DNA of 64,000 nt from UBA4744 sp963723165 (GCA_963723165.1 CAVRPP010000006.1:32161-96160); one strand, 5' to 3'. Positions 36,754 through 45,255 are shown, numbered from the stretch's first letter. The notes: a model not told the origin generated them from the letters alone. Made by a program: numbers and translations.

Positions 36754-38334
36754 ATGAAGGAGCAACTGGTCGTTGCCGACCATATCCGCACCACCGGCGG
36801 CGTCGTCGGCGATACCATCCACATCAGAGACGGCCGGGTCTCCGCTATCGGACGGGTCGCCGATCTGCGTGAACCGGACCTCCCCGAACAGCACTTCCCC
36901 GACACGGTGATCATCCCCGGATTACGCGACGCCCACATGCACCCGGTTCCGTACGCTCTGTCGCTCACCAGACCGACGTTGAAAGACGCAACCAACCTGG
37001 ACGAAGTGCTGATCCGGGTTCGCACAGCAGCAGGCCTTCTCCCGGCCGGGGAGCCGCTGATCGCAATCCGGCTGGATGATGAAGTTCTCGCGGAGCGGCG
37101 GCTGCCTACCCGGAAGGATCTCGATCTGGCCGTCGATGACAGACCCCTCCTGATATACCGGTACTGCGGGCACGTTGCCGTTGCCAACACGATGGCGCTC
37201 GCAACTGCAGGTATCGGATCGGTCGCCCGGGATCCTGGCGGCGGCAGTCTCGACCGGGACGAATTCGGGGTTCCGAACGGGATCCTTCGCGAGACCGCCA
37301 TCGAACCGGTGGCGACCGCGTTGAGCAGCCGGGCGAACGGTCCTGACCCGGAAGCCCTAGTGGAGGCTCTCCACGGACTGGTGAGTTTGGGCCTCACTTC
37401 TCTGGGAGCCATCCTGGCGGTCGGGACGGGCCCCTGGTGCGACACCGGCAACGAACTCGAGATCATGCTGGCAATCGCCCACAGGCTCCCGCTCAACGTT
37501 TCGGTCCTGGTCATCGCAGGAGACTCCTCCGAACTCGAACAGGCCGCCGCCGACATCCGGGCCGCGGGCCCCCGCCTCCGATTCCTGGGGGTCAAGGAAT
37601 TCGCCGACGGGAGTCTGGGCGGTCACACAGCAGCCCTGAGTCATGCATACGCAGACGAGCCCGATCAATCCGGCACGCTGCGGCTCGATGCGGGCCCGGT
37701 CGGTGCCAGGGCCCGGACCGCACTTCGTCTTGGCGGCAAGGTGGCGATTCATGCCATCGGTGACGTAGCCAATGCCCGCGTGCTGGATCTCTTCGATGAA
37801 CTGCTGACCGAAGGGGCCGACCCTGCCGATCTGCGGGTCGAGCATGCCTCGATCCTCGATCCCGGTTTGATTGCTCGATTCGCCACCTGTGGAGTCACGG
37901 CCTCGGTGCAGCCGGCCTTCATGGCCTCCGAGGCCGGCTGGCTCGAGAAGCGGCTTGGACCGGAACGTCTTGCCCACGCTTACCCGCTGGCCTCGCTGGC
38001 GGCAGCGGGGGTTCCGCTGGCCGGCGGTTCCGACTGCCCGGTCGAAGCTCCGCATCCCCTATGGGGAATGGCGGCCGCCCGCGACCGGGGCGGACTCGTC
38101 CCGGAGGAGGCGCTACCGGGAAGTCAGGCCCTGGCGCTCTTCACCAACGATGCCGCCCGGGCCATGAGAGAGCCGGAACCGCTGGCCGTTGGCAGTCCGG
38201 CCGACTTCGTCGTTTTGGATCGCGACCCGGTCGAGGCAACCGCCGATGATCTGCGCAGCGCCCGGGTGCTGACCACCTGGATCGACGGCCAGCCCGTACC
38301 CGTCCCGGACAACCCGGTCACCTGGAAGGGCTGA
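36754..38334 (+). CDS. Amidohydrolase family 3 (YtcJ-like) metal-dependent hydrolase
   Basis: 526 residues. N-terminal beta-sandwich (DHIRTTGGVVGDTIHIRDGRVSAIG), metal-binding GLRDAHMHPVPY, the carboxylated-Lys region FLGVKEFADGSLGG, HAIGDVANARVLD, RVEHASILD and GSDCPVEAPHPLWG. The ATG at 36754 was chosen because the conserved fold begins there; the frame upstream is a shadow of the nitroreductase. Substrate unknown. Confidence 0.88.
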   Translation: MKEQLVVADHIRTTGGVVGDTIHIRDGRVSAIGRVADLREPDLPEQHFPDTVIIPGLRDAHMHPVPYALSLTRPTLKDATNLDEVLIRVRTAAGLLPAGEPLIAIRLDDEVLAERRLPTRKDLDLAVDDRPLLIYRYCGHVAVANTMALATAGIGSVARDPGGGSLDRDEFGVPNGILRETAIEPVATALSSRANGPDPEALVEALHGLVSLGLTSLGAILAVGTGPWCDTGNELEIMLAIAHRLPLNVSVLVIAGDSSELEQAAADIRAAGPRLRFLGVKEFADGSLGGHTAALSHAYADEPDQSGTLRLDAGPVGARARTALRLGGKVAIHAIGDVANARVLDLFDELLTEGADPADLRVEHASILDPGLIARFATCGVTASVQPAFMASEAGWLEKRLGPERLAHAYPLASLAAAGVPLAGGSDCPVEAPHPLWGMAAARDRGGLVPEEALPGSQALALFTNDAARAMREPEPLAVGSPADFVVLDRDPVEATADDLRSARVLTTWIDGQPVPVPDNPVTWKG

Positions 38335-38391
38335 TTCCGGACTGCTGTGAGTTTCCCGCGATATGTGCAGGTTTCTCACCCAAGAACGGGA

Positions 38392-38622
38392 TTACATCGA
38401 GCGAATGGGCCCGGCGACGTCTTCGTACTCGGCGTGATGACCGGTCGCCTTCTTGCTGTAGATCCGTTCCCCGTCGACATCGACCTCAAACACGCCCCCA
38501 CGCGAAGGAATCAAGGTGAATTCCTCGATCGATTCTTCGAATTCCTCGAGTATTTGTTCAGTCATGCGGACCGCACGATCTGTGTAGTTTCAAGCCGCGC
38601 AGTACTCGAGCCGGATCTTCAC
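38392..38622 (-). CDS. SelW/Rdx-family selenoprotein with in-frame UGA (CxxU)
   Basis: 76 residues if UGA at 38590-38592 is read as selenocysteine. It begins VKIRLEYCAAU-NYTDRAV and continues RMTEQILEEFEESIEE, FTLIPSRGGVFEVDVDGER, IYSKKATGHHAEYEDV, ending with TAA at 38392-38394. GGVFEVDVDG and the SKKATG-x-x-x-E tail are the Rdx signature, and UGA falls exactly on the second Cys of the family's CxxC. The GTG start at 38622 has GGAAAGG 8 nt upstream. The 57 codons after the UGA are open and in frame, and the SECIS hairpin is in place. Likely a small thioredoxin-fold redox protein; without Sec decoding it would be missed or cut short. Confidence 0.92.
38562..38592 (-). promoter_or_regulatory. 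Bacterial SECIS hairpin after the Sec UGA
   Basis: On the minus strand, the UGA (38592-38590) is followed by 11 nt and then by a 17-nt hairpin (38578-38562): a 7-bp stem UCGUGCG/CGCAUGA with one G-U pair, topped by GUC, or a GGUCC loop if the last pair opens. An 11-nt spacer, a 17-nt upper hairpin and a GGUC apical loop are the features of the E. coli fdhF SECIS bound by SelB, as I recall them. Confidence 0.85.
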
Positions 38623-38875
38623 TGGCTGGACCTTTCCGGAGACAGATCCGGGAGAATAGCTCCCTCACCAGACCCCCTGCGGTCGGTCGGCGGCAGCAGG
38701 GAGGAGAGAAGGGGCCCGCCGGAGCCGCCCGGGCGTCGAGCAGGGAGGGAGGTACCTGCACGCGAGATCAGGGATCATGCGCGCCGAGGCTCTCAGCTCC
38801 GGGCAGACCGGCAGTGTTCCGCCGAAGCGAAACGCGGGATCCATTTAGCCCGCCTAGATTGGCAGGACTAGAGGA

Positions 38876-38898
38876 ATATACCCTAGGGGGTATCGTAT
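38876..38898 (-). promoter_or_regulatory. CsoR/FrmR-family-type operator and promoter upstream of the selenoprotein gene
   Basis: ATACCC-TAG-GGGGTAT is a near-perfect inverted repeat of the ATACCC...GGGTAT kind bound by CsoR-type regulators. On the minus strand TATATT (38875-38880 read in reverse) can be a -10 box, with the repeat in the spacer, as expected for repression. Transcription would run toward the selenoprotein gene with a leader of about 245 nt. The stretch 38623-38870 shows no convincing gene; two overlapping short hairpins (38636-38651 and 38650-38664) precede the selenoprotein start. Confidence 0.6.
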
Positions 38899-38920
38899 CA
38901 GAAAGATCACGGTCCTCAAA

Positions 38921-39691
38921 TCAAGGAACGAGGCGGCCTTCCATGCCGCCCGCCACCACCACGACCTGACCGGTGACATGCCCGGACACCCGATCAGAAG
39001 CCAGAATCACCACCTGGGCGGCCACATCATCGGGAGCCCCGAGCTTCTTCAAGGCCATCGTCGCCGTTACCCGTGCCTCCAGCCCGGGATCTCGCCGGGC
39101 CTGAGTCGTCATAGGTGTCACGGTCCATCCGGGAGCTACGACATTGACTCGCACCGACCCGCCCAGCCGGGCCGCTTCGTTCTTGGCGCTCAACAGAAGT
39201 CCCGAAAGGATCGCACCCTTGGCCGCTGCGTAGTCTGCGTGGCCGGCTTCACCGAACACGCCTGCCGTCGACGCGATCATGACCAGGCTCCCCCGGCGGG
39301 TAGTGGCGGCGTGCCGCAGGAAGCCCCGGGCCGTCAAAAAGGTTGCCGTCAGATTGGCGTCGAGGGTTTCTCTCCAACGCGCCAGCGGCAGTTCCCAGAT
39401 CGGTTCATCGGCCGCAGGCCACACACCGGCGTTGGCGACCACCACGTCTACCCGGCCCAATGCATCGAGAGCCCGCGGAATCAGATCGTCCGCTTCGGCT
39501 TCCAGTCGGAGGTCGGCTCCCAGGGCCACGCCGCCAACGTCGCCGGCCAGGTCCTCAGCAGCCGACCGGGAGGTTCGGTAGTGAACGGCCACCCGGGCTC
39601 CCTCGGCGGTAAGCGCCCTGACAACCGCTTGACCGATCCCTCCGGCACCACCAGTGACAACCGCGCCTTTACCCGTGAGTCCTGTGTCCAT
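38921..39691 (-). CDS. Short-chain dehydrogenase/reductase (FabG-like)
   Basis: 256-residue Rossmann-fold oxidoreductase. Cofactor loop VVTGGAGGIGQAVV, VVANAGVW, the catalytic Ser in MIASTAGVFG and Tyr/Lys in ADYAAAKGAIL, plus a C-terminal DRVSGHVTGQVVVVAGGM as in classical SDRs. Substrate not predictable. It reads leftwards towards the CsoR-type site; 23 bp separate its stop from that repeat. Confidence 0.9.
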   Translation of the reverse strand: MDTGLTGKGAVVTGGAGGIGQAVVRALTAEGARVAVHYRTSRSAAEDLAGDVGGVALGADLRLEAEADDLIPRALDALGRVDVVVANAGVWPAADEPIWELPLARWRETLDANLTATFLTARGFLRHAATTRRGSLVMIASTAGVFGEAGHADYAAAKGAILSGLLLSAKNEAARLGGSVRVNVVAPGWTVTPMTTQARRDPGLEARVTATMALKKLGAPDDVAAQVVILASDRVSGHVTGQVVVVAGGMEGRLVP

Positions 39692-39724
39692 ACAGAGGAA
39701 CCTAGTTGTCCGCGACCACAGGCA

Positions 39725-39916
39725 TCAGTCGCCGAAAAGGACATCCCGCTGGATCCGGGCGAATGCTTGATCGAGTTCGAGCACATCGCGAGGGTTCAAC
39801 CGGCGCTCGAGCCGCGTCCCCGAGGTGCTCCGGAGCATCTCCCGAACTGCCCATATCGTGGCTGCCACCAGTCCGAGCAGGACCGCCAGCCCAAGAATCG
39901 ACAGGAACCAGATCAT
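39725..39916 (-). CDS. Small single-TM protein
   Basis: 63 residues: one N-terminal membrane helix (about 2-24, WFLSILGLAVLLGLVAATIW) followed by a charged helical tail (RRLNPRDVLELDQAFARIQRD). The ATG at 39916 was chosen because the helix starts at once; the frame is open further upstream. It is divergent from the M3 peptidase and 33 bp from the SDR gene. No family recognised. Confidence 0.55.
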   Translation of the reverse strand: MIWFLSILGLAVLLGLVAATIWAVREMLRSTSGTRLERRLNPRDVLELDQAFARIQRDVLFGD

Positions 39917-40007
39917 GGTATTGGAATCGGCGAGGGCCGGACCGGACTTTAGGAGCGGAATCTCCAGTGGAAGACTGCAAACCGGCCGCCGTGTAAGGTT
40001 CCCATTC

Positions 40008-41960
40008 ATGCTCGTCGACTACACGGAGATCACCGCTGCGCGCGTCATCAGCGCAGTAGGCGACGCCATCGAGACGGCAGAGAGTGTTATCAGGTCGGTT
40101 CTCGAAACCAGCGGGGCGCGCTCCTTCGACAACACCATCCGACCACTCGAAGACATCTCCGTCTCTCTCCAGGACGCCTACGGGCAGGGCCCGTTTCTCG
40201 GCAACGTCCACCCTGACGAAGCAGTGCGGGACGCGGCGCGAGAGGCAGAGGAACAGCTCCAGAAGTGGCAAGTGGAACTCAGCTTCCGGCCCGAATTGTT
40301 CGCGGCGGTGCACGAGTACTCGAAGACAGATGAAGCAACCCGTCTCAACGGAGAACCACAACGTTTTCTCGCCTTCCTCTTGCGGGACTTCCGGCGGGCC
40401 GGGCACGAACTCCCGCCGGACGCTCGGGCGGAAGTACAGAAGCTTCGCGAGAGACTGGTCGAACTCGAGGTGGCCTTCCAGCGCAACATCGCCGAATACG
40501 AAGACTCTCTCGAGGTCACCCGGGAAGACCTCGCCGGTCTGCCCGAGGACTACCTCGAACGACTGGAGCCGGGCGCCGACGGCACGTTGCGGATAACGAT
40601 GGCCTACCCGCATGTGGTCCCTTTCATGGAGCAGGCAGAACGGCGTGACCTCCGCGAAGCGCTCTCTTTCAAATTCAGCAGTAGGGCCGTCGAGGCCAAT
40701 CGGCCGGTCCTCGAGGAGGCGGTCAACGCCCGCGAGCGTATTGCGCAGCTCTTCGGTCTCGATTCGTGGGCCCACTATCAGATGGAAGAGAAGATGGCCA
40801 AGCACCCGGCGGCGGTTGAGAGGTTCTATGCCGAGCTCATCCCCCCGCTCTCCCGGGAAGGAACTGCCGAGATATCAGTGATGGCCGACATGCTCTCCCG
40901 CGACACCGGATCGCACGATCTGCAACTCTGGGACTGGCGTTACTACGACACACTGCTTCGCAAACGAGAATTCGGGGTGGACGCCAATCAGGTGGCCGAG
41001 TACTTCAAGCTCGAAGACGTGATCGCCGGGATGTTCGATCTCACCGCTGAGGTATTCGGTCTCACCTACCACCCGGTGACCGACCATCCAGCCTGGCACG
41101 AAGAAGTGCTGCTGTACCAGATCCTCGACACAGCGACCGGGGAACACCTGGCATATTTCTATGCCGACCTGTTCCCGCGAGAGGGCAAGTTCAGCCACGC
41201 TGCTGCATTTCCCCTGTATCCGGGACACCGGACGGCAGACGGCGTCTACCGTCGCCCGGTTTCAGCCATAGTCGCCAATCTCACCAAACCGACCGCCGAC
41301 AGACCGGCCCTTTTGCAGCACACCGAAGTCGAGACTCTCTTCCATGAATTCGGCCACATCCTCCACATGTCGCTCACGAGAGCCGACTTCTCGCGCTTCT
41401 CGGGAGCGAACACCGAATGGGACTTCGTCGAGGCTCCAAGCCAGATCATGGAGGAATGGTGCTGGCAGTCCGAGGTACTGCAGACTTTCGCACGCCACTA
41501 CCAGACCGGGAAGCCCATCCCCGAAGAAATGGTCGAAGACCTCGTGCGGGCCCGCCACGTCAATGTCGCGTTGCACACACTCCGGCAGGTCTCCTTCGGC
41601 GTATTCGACATGGGCCTGCACGGACCGGGAGATCACAGCGATCTGGACCTGATCCATGAAAAAGCCGAGTCAGTCGGATTGCTGCCTCCACACGAGGGCA
41701 CCTTTTTCCCAGCGAGTTTCGGCCATCTGCTCGGTGGGTACGACGCCGGGTACTACGGATACCTGTGGTCGAAGGTCTACGGGCTCGACATGTTCAGCAG
41801 GTTCAAGGACGATGGCGTGACCGACCCCGCAACAGGGCTTCGATACCGCCGGGAGATCCTCGAACCCGGCGGTTCACTCGACGGCGATGAGCTACTTCGC
41901 AACTTCCTCGGTCGGGAACCGTCCAACGAGGCCTTCTTGCGCCACGTCGGCATCACGTAG
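40008..41960 (+). CDS. M3-family zinc oligopeptidase
   Basis: 650 residues, the size of Dcp/thimet oligopeptidase-type enzymes. The zinc site is ETLFHEFGHILHMSL (first His about residue 446), with the third ligand further on in WDFVEAPSQIMEEW. It also has the C-terminal SFGHLLGGYDAGYYGYLWSKV typical of M3. It probably degrades short peptides in the cytosol, possibly including those brought in by the opp system (inference). TAAGGT (39994-39999) lies 8 nt before the ATG and no ribosome site is visible, so it may be leaderless. Confidence 0.92.
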   Translation: MLVDYTEITAARVISAVGDAIETAESVIRSVLETSGARSFDNTIRPLEDISVSLQDAYGQGPFLGNVHPDEAVRDAAREAEEQLQKWQVELSFRPELFAAVHEYSKTDEATRLNGEPQRFLAFLLRDFRRAGHELPPDARAEVQKLRERLVELEVAFQRNIAEYEDSLEVTREDLAGLPEDYLERLEPGADGTLRITMAYPHVVPFMEQAERRDLREALSFKFSSRAVEANRPVLEEAVNARERIAQLFGLDSWAHYQMEEKMAKHPAAVERFYAELIPPLSREGTAEISVMADMLSRDTGSHDLQLWDWRYYDTLLRKREFGVDANQVAEYFKLEDVIAGMFDLTAEVFGLTYHPVTDHPAWHEEVLLYQILDTATGEHLAYFYADLFPREGKFSHAAAFPLYPGHRTADGVYRRPVSAIVANLTKPTADRPALLQHTEVETLFHEFGHILHMSLTRADFSRFSGANTEWDFVEAPSQIMEEWCWQSEVLQTFARHYQTGKPIPEEMVEDLVRARHVNVALHTLRQVSFGVFDMGLHGPGDHSDLDLIHEKAESVGLLPPHEGTFFPASFGHLLGGYDAGYYGYLWSKVYGLDMFSRFKDDGVTDPATGLRYRREILEPGGSLDGDELLRNFLGREPSNEAFLRHVGIT

Positions 41961-41984
41961 CCGCCCGGCGGGGCCGTCGGTTGT

Positions 41985-42027
41985 TGAGGGTTTTCTAACC
42001 TCCCGCCAAGGCTGCGGAAAACCCTCA
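41985..42027 (+). terminator. Inverted repeat after the M3 peptidase gene
   Basis: TGAGGGTTTTC (41985-41995) pairs perfectly with GAAAACCCTCA (42017-42027) across a 21-nt loop, starting 25 nt after the stop codon. There is no T-run after it, so it is either a non-classical terminator, an mRNA-stabilising end, or a protein site. The rest of the gap to 42218 holds an A/T-rich patch at about 42060-42085 that may be the promoter of the next gene. Confidence 0.5.
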
Positions 42028-42218
42028 TCCGCAATGGTGCCCGCAACGAATACCCGACAAAGAGTTTCCAATAATAATGTATGTCTGCACAGTGGAAATT
42101 ACGGAAACGGCGAGCTACAGTCTCAACGCACCAGAGATATTGGTCCAGGAACGGGAACAAAACCACCGGTAGGTGGCGTTGAACCAGACCTGAAGAAGCG
42201 AATCGAGGAGGCCATCCA

Positions 42219-42413
42219 ATGGCTGACACACTCAAAGGAAACAAGCTCCGAGGCGGAATCCGACCATCCCGGAAATTCGGTGAAGGTCGGGTGTGCGCCG
42301 ACGGCAGTTGCGACACACTCTTGTCTCAATACAACCGGCGCGAACATTGCTTCGCTCACGCCCCAGTGCGATTCCCCCGGGTTCGCGGCCGGGTCGTAAC
42401 CGAAGGCACCTGA
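42219..42413 (+). CDS. Small zinc-binding protein (Cys/Cys/Cys/His motif)
   Basis: 64 residues, very basic. The centre CADGSCDTLLSQYNRREHCF followed by AH makes a C-x4-C...C-x2-H metal site; comparable C...C-x-LS-x-YN-x-C-x2-H motifs occur in small actinobacterial proteins. A strong GGAGG stands 7 nt before the ATG. Two hairpins follow (42431-42467 and 42472-42500). The basic ends suggest nucleic-acid binding. No function is known to me. Confidence 0.78.
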   Translation: MADTLKGNKLRGGIRPSRKFGEGRVCADGSCDTLLSQYNRREHCFAHAPVRFPRVRGRVVTEGT

Positions 42414-42471
42414 GCTACACCCTCTTCCCCGGCGCCAACCCGAAACACCACCAAGAAGTTTGGCGCCCACA

Positions 42472-42500
42472 GAGACCCCGGATCCCTCCTCCGGGGTCTC
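42472..42500 (+). terminator. Hairpin terminator after the small zinc protein
   Basis: GAGACCCCGGA (42472-42482) and TCCGGGGTCTC (42490-42500) form a perfect 11-bp stem with a 7-nt loop, followed by ACCCTTTCCC, a weak T-run. It separates the small zinc-protein gene from the copper operon. A weaker 8-bp stem, GGCGCCAA/TTGGCGCC, lies just before it (42431-42467). Confidence 0.72.
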
Positions 42501-42510
42501 ACCCTTTCCC

Positions 42511-42544
42511 GCACCCCACCCCACCCCGGGTGGGGTGCTAAGAT
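42511..42544 (+). promoter_or_regulatory. csoR promoter with GC-rich CsoR-type operator
   Basis: The stretch CCCCACCCCGGGTGGGGTG is a GC-rich inverted repeat resembling the CsoR operator of Mycobacterium (CCCACCCC...GGGGTGGG, as I recall it). TAAGAT (42539-42544) is the -10 box, exactly 6 nt before the csoR ATG, so transcription should begin at the start codon and the operator would cover the polymerase site. Copper would relieve repression. Confidence 0.78.
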
Positions 42545-42550
42545 GGCTCC

Positions 42551-42850
42551 ATGAAGGAAAACCACAAGGGAGCCGCTCTCAACCGGCTCAAGACCGTGCG
42601 AGGACACCTGGAAGGTGTCATCGGGATGGTCGACGACGAGCGCTACTGCCCCGACATCATGAAGCAAGTCTCGGCCTTGCAAGCTTCATTGGAACGCGTC
42701 AACCGGATCCTCCTGCAAAACCACCTGGAGACCTGTGTGAACGAAGCAGTTGCAGAAGGACGAGCGGCCGAAATCGTCGATGAACTCATGGAAACAATGA
42801 AATACACGGCGGCGGTCACGGGACCGGCCGCCCCGCGGGAGGAAATATGA
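42551..42850 (+). CDS. csoR: Copper-sensing repressor, CsoR family
   Basis: 99-residue four-helix regulator. Copper ligands of CsoR are a Cys, a His and a Cys; here RYCPDIMKQ, and NHLETC supplies His and Cys in the expected HxxxC spacing. LNRLKTVRGHLEGVIGMV is the conserved first helix. No ribosome site; probably leaderless behind TAAGAT. First gene of csoR-copZ-copA; its stop overlaps the next ATG (ATGA). Confidence 0.92.
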   Translation: MKENHKGAALNRLKTVRGHLEGVIGMVDDERYCPDIMKQVSALQASLERVNRILLQNHLETCVNEAVAEGRAAEIVDELMETMKYTAAVTGPAAPREEI

Positions 42851-43059
42851 GCAAGCAAAGCATCTCCGTGCCGGACATTTCCTGCAACCACTGCAAGATG
42901 TCGATTGAGGGAGCGGTGAGCGCCCTGAGCGGCGTCGACAGGGTCGAAGTGCACATCGAACCGCGCTCCGTCGACGTCGAGTACGACGAGGGGTCTGTCT
43001 CTCTGGACGCCATCTACGCAGCGATCGAGGAGCAAGGCTACGAAGTAGCCAGGGGTTGA
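42847..43059 (+). CDS. copZ: Copper chaperone (HMA domain, CopZ-like)
   Basis: 70-residue heavy-metal-associated domain with the metal loop DISCNHCKMSIEGAV. It should bind Cu(I) and pass it to the P-type ATPase encoded next. It overlaps csoR by ATGA and the ATPase start region at its stop, so all three are translated together. Confidence 0.92.
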   Translation: MSKQSISVPDISCNHCKMSIEGAVSALSGVDRVEVHIEPRSVDVEYDEGSVSLDAIYAAIEEQGYEVARG

Positions 43060-45248
43060 CGGAACAGATGGCGGAGATTCTCACAGCCAAGCGCGCCGAC
43101 GACGGCAGCCTCATCTTCGACGTCGGGGGCATGACCTGTGCGTCGTGCGCCGTGCGGGTGGAGCGCGTCCTCAACAAGCAGGAGGGCGTCGAGTCGGCCG
43201 TTGTCAACTTCGCCGGATCGGAAGCCCGGGTCCTCGGAGGTACCGATCTGGATCTCAGCCGGATTACAAACGCGGTGAGCAAGATCGGCTATGAGATCCA
43301 TCTCGTCGAAGAAGAAGAGGAACGCAAAAGCGTTGTCGAACGGTACGACGAAGAGGTCAGCTTCCAGTGGCGGAACTTCCTAGCGGCCGCCTTGCTCACG
43401 CTGCCGGTGATCGTGCTCGCCATGACCGGACAGGACGCCAGGTGGAGCCTGGTTGTCCAGTGGGCTCTCATCACGCCGGTTGAGTTCGTGTTCGGACGGC
43501 AATTCCATCTAGCGGCCCTCAAGCGTCTCCGCTCCTTCGGGGCCAATATGGACACCCTGGTCTCGATCGGGACCCTGGCGGCATATACCTATTCGGTCTG
43601 GGCGTTCTTCAATGAGCAGCCGGTCTTCTTTGAGACCGCCGGCGCCATCATCACCTTGATTCTGCTGGGACGTTTCTTCGAAGCGCGAGCCAAAGGCAGG
43701 GCATCGGCAGCCATCACCAAATTGCTCGAATTGGGAGCCAAGCAGGCCAGGGTTGTGCGGGACGGAACTCCCGTGATGGTTGCCATTGAGGAAGTCCGGG
43801 TGGGCGACTTGATCCTTATCAAGCCAGGCGAAAAGGTCCCAACGGACGGAGCGATCGAAGAAGGGCACTCCTCGCTCGACGAGAGCATGCTGACGGGTGA
43901 ATCGATGCCCGTCGACAAGGGCCCGGGAGACAACATCTACGGAGCCACCATCAACCAGCAGGGTTTGCTCACCATCAGGGCCAATCGGGTGGGCTCGGAC
44001 ACAGCGCTCGCCCAAATAGTCCACCTGGTTGAAGAGGCGCAGGCATCCAAGGCTCCCGTTCAGAAACTGGCCGATCGCATCTCGGGCGTGTTCGTCCCGA
44101 TCGTCATGCTGGTAGCACTAGCCACCTTCGGGGTGTGGCTCTTGATCGAAAACGATTTCGCCCAGGCGCTGACTGCGGCAGTGGCGGTCCTGATAATTGC
44201 CTGTCCCTGCGCTCTGGGCCTGGCCACACCGACCGCCATCATGGTGGGAAGCGGACGCGGCGCCGAATTGGGTGTGATCTTCAAGGGAGCCGAGATCTTC
44301 GAACGTTCCCGAGCCATCGAGACCATCTTGTTCGACAAGACCGGCACCCTCACCAGGGGCTTGATGAGTCTCTCCGATATCTGGACCGACGAGGACGAGG
44401 CACGCTTTCTCTATCTGGCCGGAACCCTTGAAGCTGCCAGCGAGCATCCCATCGGCAGGGCGGTTGCGCTGGGGGCGGAAGAAAGGGATATCGAGTTGGG
44501 TAGGGCCGTCGACTTCGAGAATTTTGCCGGTCAGGGCGTAAGCGGAACAATCGACGGCACCCGGGTCGTGATCGGCAAGGCGAAGCTACTGGCCGACCAG
44601 GGCCTGCTGATCCCGAACCGGTACCTCGACGAAGCCGCCCGATTGGAAACGGAGGGCCGGACGGTCTTCTTGGTCGGATGGGAGGGCGAAGCCCGGGGAG
44701 TTCTAGCCGTAGCAGACACCCTGCGAGCCACCGCTCGGCCTGCGGTCGCCGCCCTGCAAGAGCTTGGGGTGGAGGTCGCCATGATCACCGGCGACAACCA
44801 GCGGACGGCCGCCTCCATCGCTGCCGAGACGGGCATCGATCACTTCGTAGCAGAAGTGTTGCCCGGCGAAAAAGCCGATCAGGTACGCCGCTTCCAGGAA
44901 CAGGGCAAGACCGTCGCCTTCGTTGGCGACGGCATCAACGACGCTCCCGCCCTCACCCAGGCTGATCTTGGGATGGCGGTAGGCACGGGCACCGACGTTG
45001 CCATCGAAGCCGGCGATGTCATACTCATGTCCGGTGATCCGGCCCTGGCAGAGACCGCCATGAAGCTCGCCCGCGCTACCTTCCGAACCATCAAGCAAAA
45101 CCTCTTCTGGGCCTTCTTCTACAACGTGGCCATGATTCCACTGGCCGCAGCTGGATTGCTGAACCCGATGTTCGCGGCGGCGGCAATGGCGTTCTCGAGC
45201 GTCTCGGTCGTAACCAACAGCCTCCGATTGAGACGATTCGGCCTTTGA
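43056..45248 (+). CDS. copA: Copper-exporting P1B-type ATPase
   Basis: About 730 residues. One N-terminal HMA domain (GGMTCASCAVRVERVL), then membrane segments and the P-type core: actuator LTGESMPVDKG, the Cu-binding CPC in ACPCALGLATP, phosphorylation site FDKTGTLTRG, nucleotide-domain SEHPIGRAVA, and hinge VGDGINDAPALTQADLG. These identify a Cu(I) exporter at the plasma membrane. Two starts are possible: TTG 43056, which overlaps the copZ stop (TTGA), or ATG 43068. Expression follows the csoR promoter. Confidence 0.95.
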   Translation: MTEQMAEILTAKRADDGSLIFDVGGMTCASCAVRVERVLNKQEGVESAVVNFAGSEARVLGGTDLDLSRITNAVSKIGYEIHLVEEEEERKSVVERYDEEVSFQWRNFLAAALLTLPVIVLAMTGQDARWSLVVQWALITPVEFVFGRQFHLAALKRLRSFGANMDTLVSIGTLAAYTYSVWAFFNEQPVFFETAGAIITLILLGRFFEARAKGRASAAITKLLELGAKQARVVRDGTPVMVAIEEVRVGDLILIKPGEKVPTDGAIEEGHSSLDESMLTGESMPVDKGPGDNIYGATINQQGLLTIRANRVGSDTALAQIVHLVEEAQASKAPVQKLADRISGVFVPIVMLVALATFGVWLLIENDFAQALTAAVAVLIIACPCALGLATPTAIMVGSGRGAELGVIFKGAEIFERSRAIETILFDKTGTLTRGLMSLSDIWTDEDEARFLYLAGTLEAASEHPIGRAVALGAEERDIELGRAVDFENFAGQGVSGTIDGTRVVIGKAKLLADQGLLIPNRYLDEAARLETEGRTVFLVGWEGEARGVLAVADTLRATARPAVAALQELGVEVAMITGDNQRTAASIAAETGIDHFVAEVLPGEKADQVRRFQEQGKTVAFVGDGINDAPALTQADLGMAVGTGTDVAIEAGDVILMSGDPALAETAMKLARATFRTIKQNLFWAFFYNVAMIPLAAAGLLNPMFAAAAMAFSSVSVVTNSLRLRRFGL

Positions 45249-45255
45249 AAATCGG

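Noticed and set aside
38623..38870. Possible tRNA-Sec (selC) or small ORF (58 codons, MDPAFRFGG...) upstream of the selenoprotein
   Set aside because: No long acceptor stem, TCA anticodon loop or T-arm can be folded. The ORF has no ribosome site and no recognisable sequence; its stop lies in the hairpin region.
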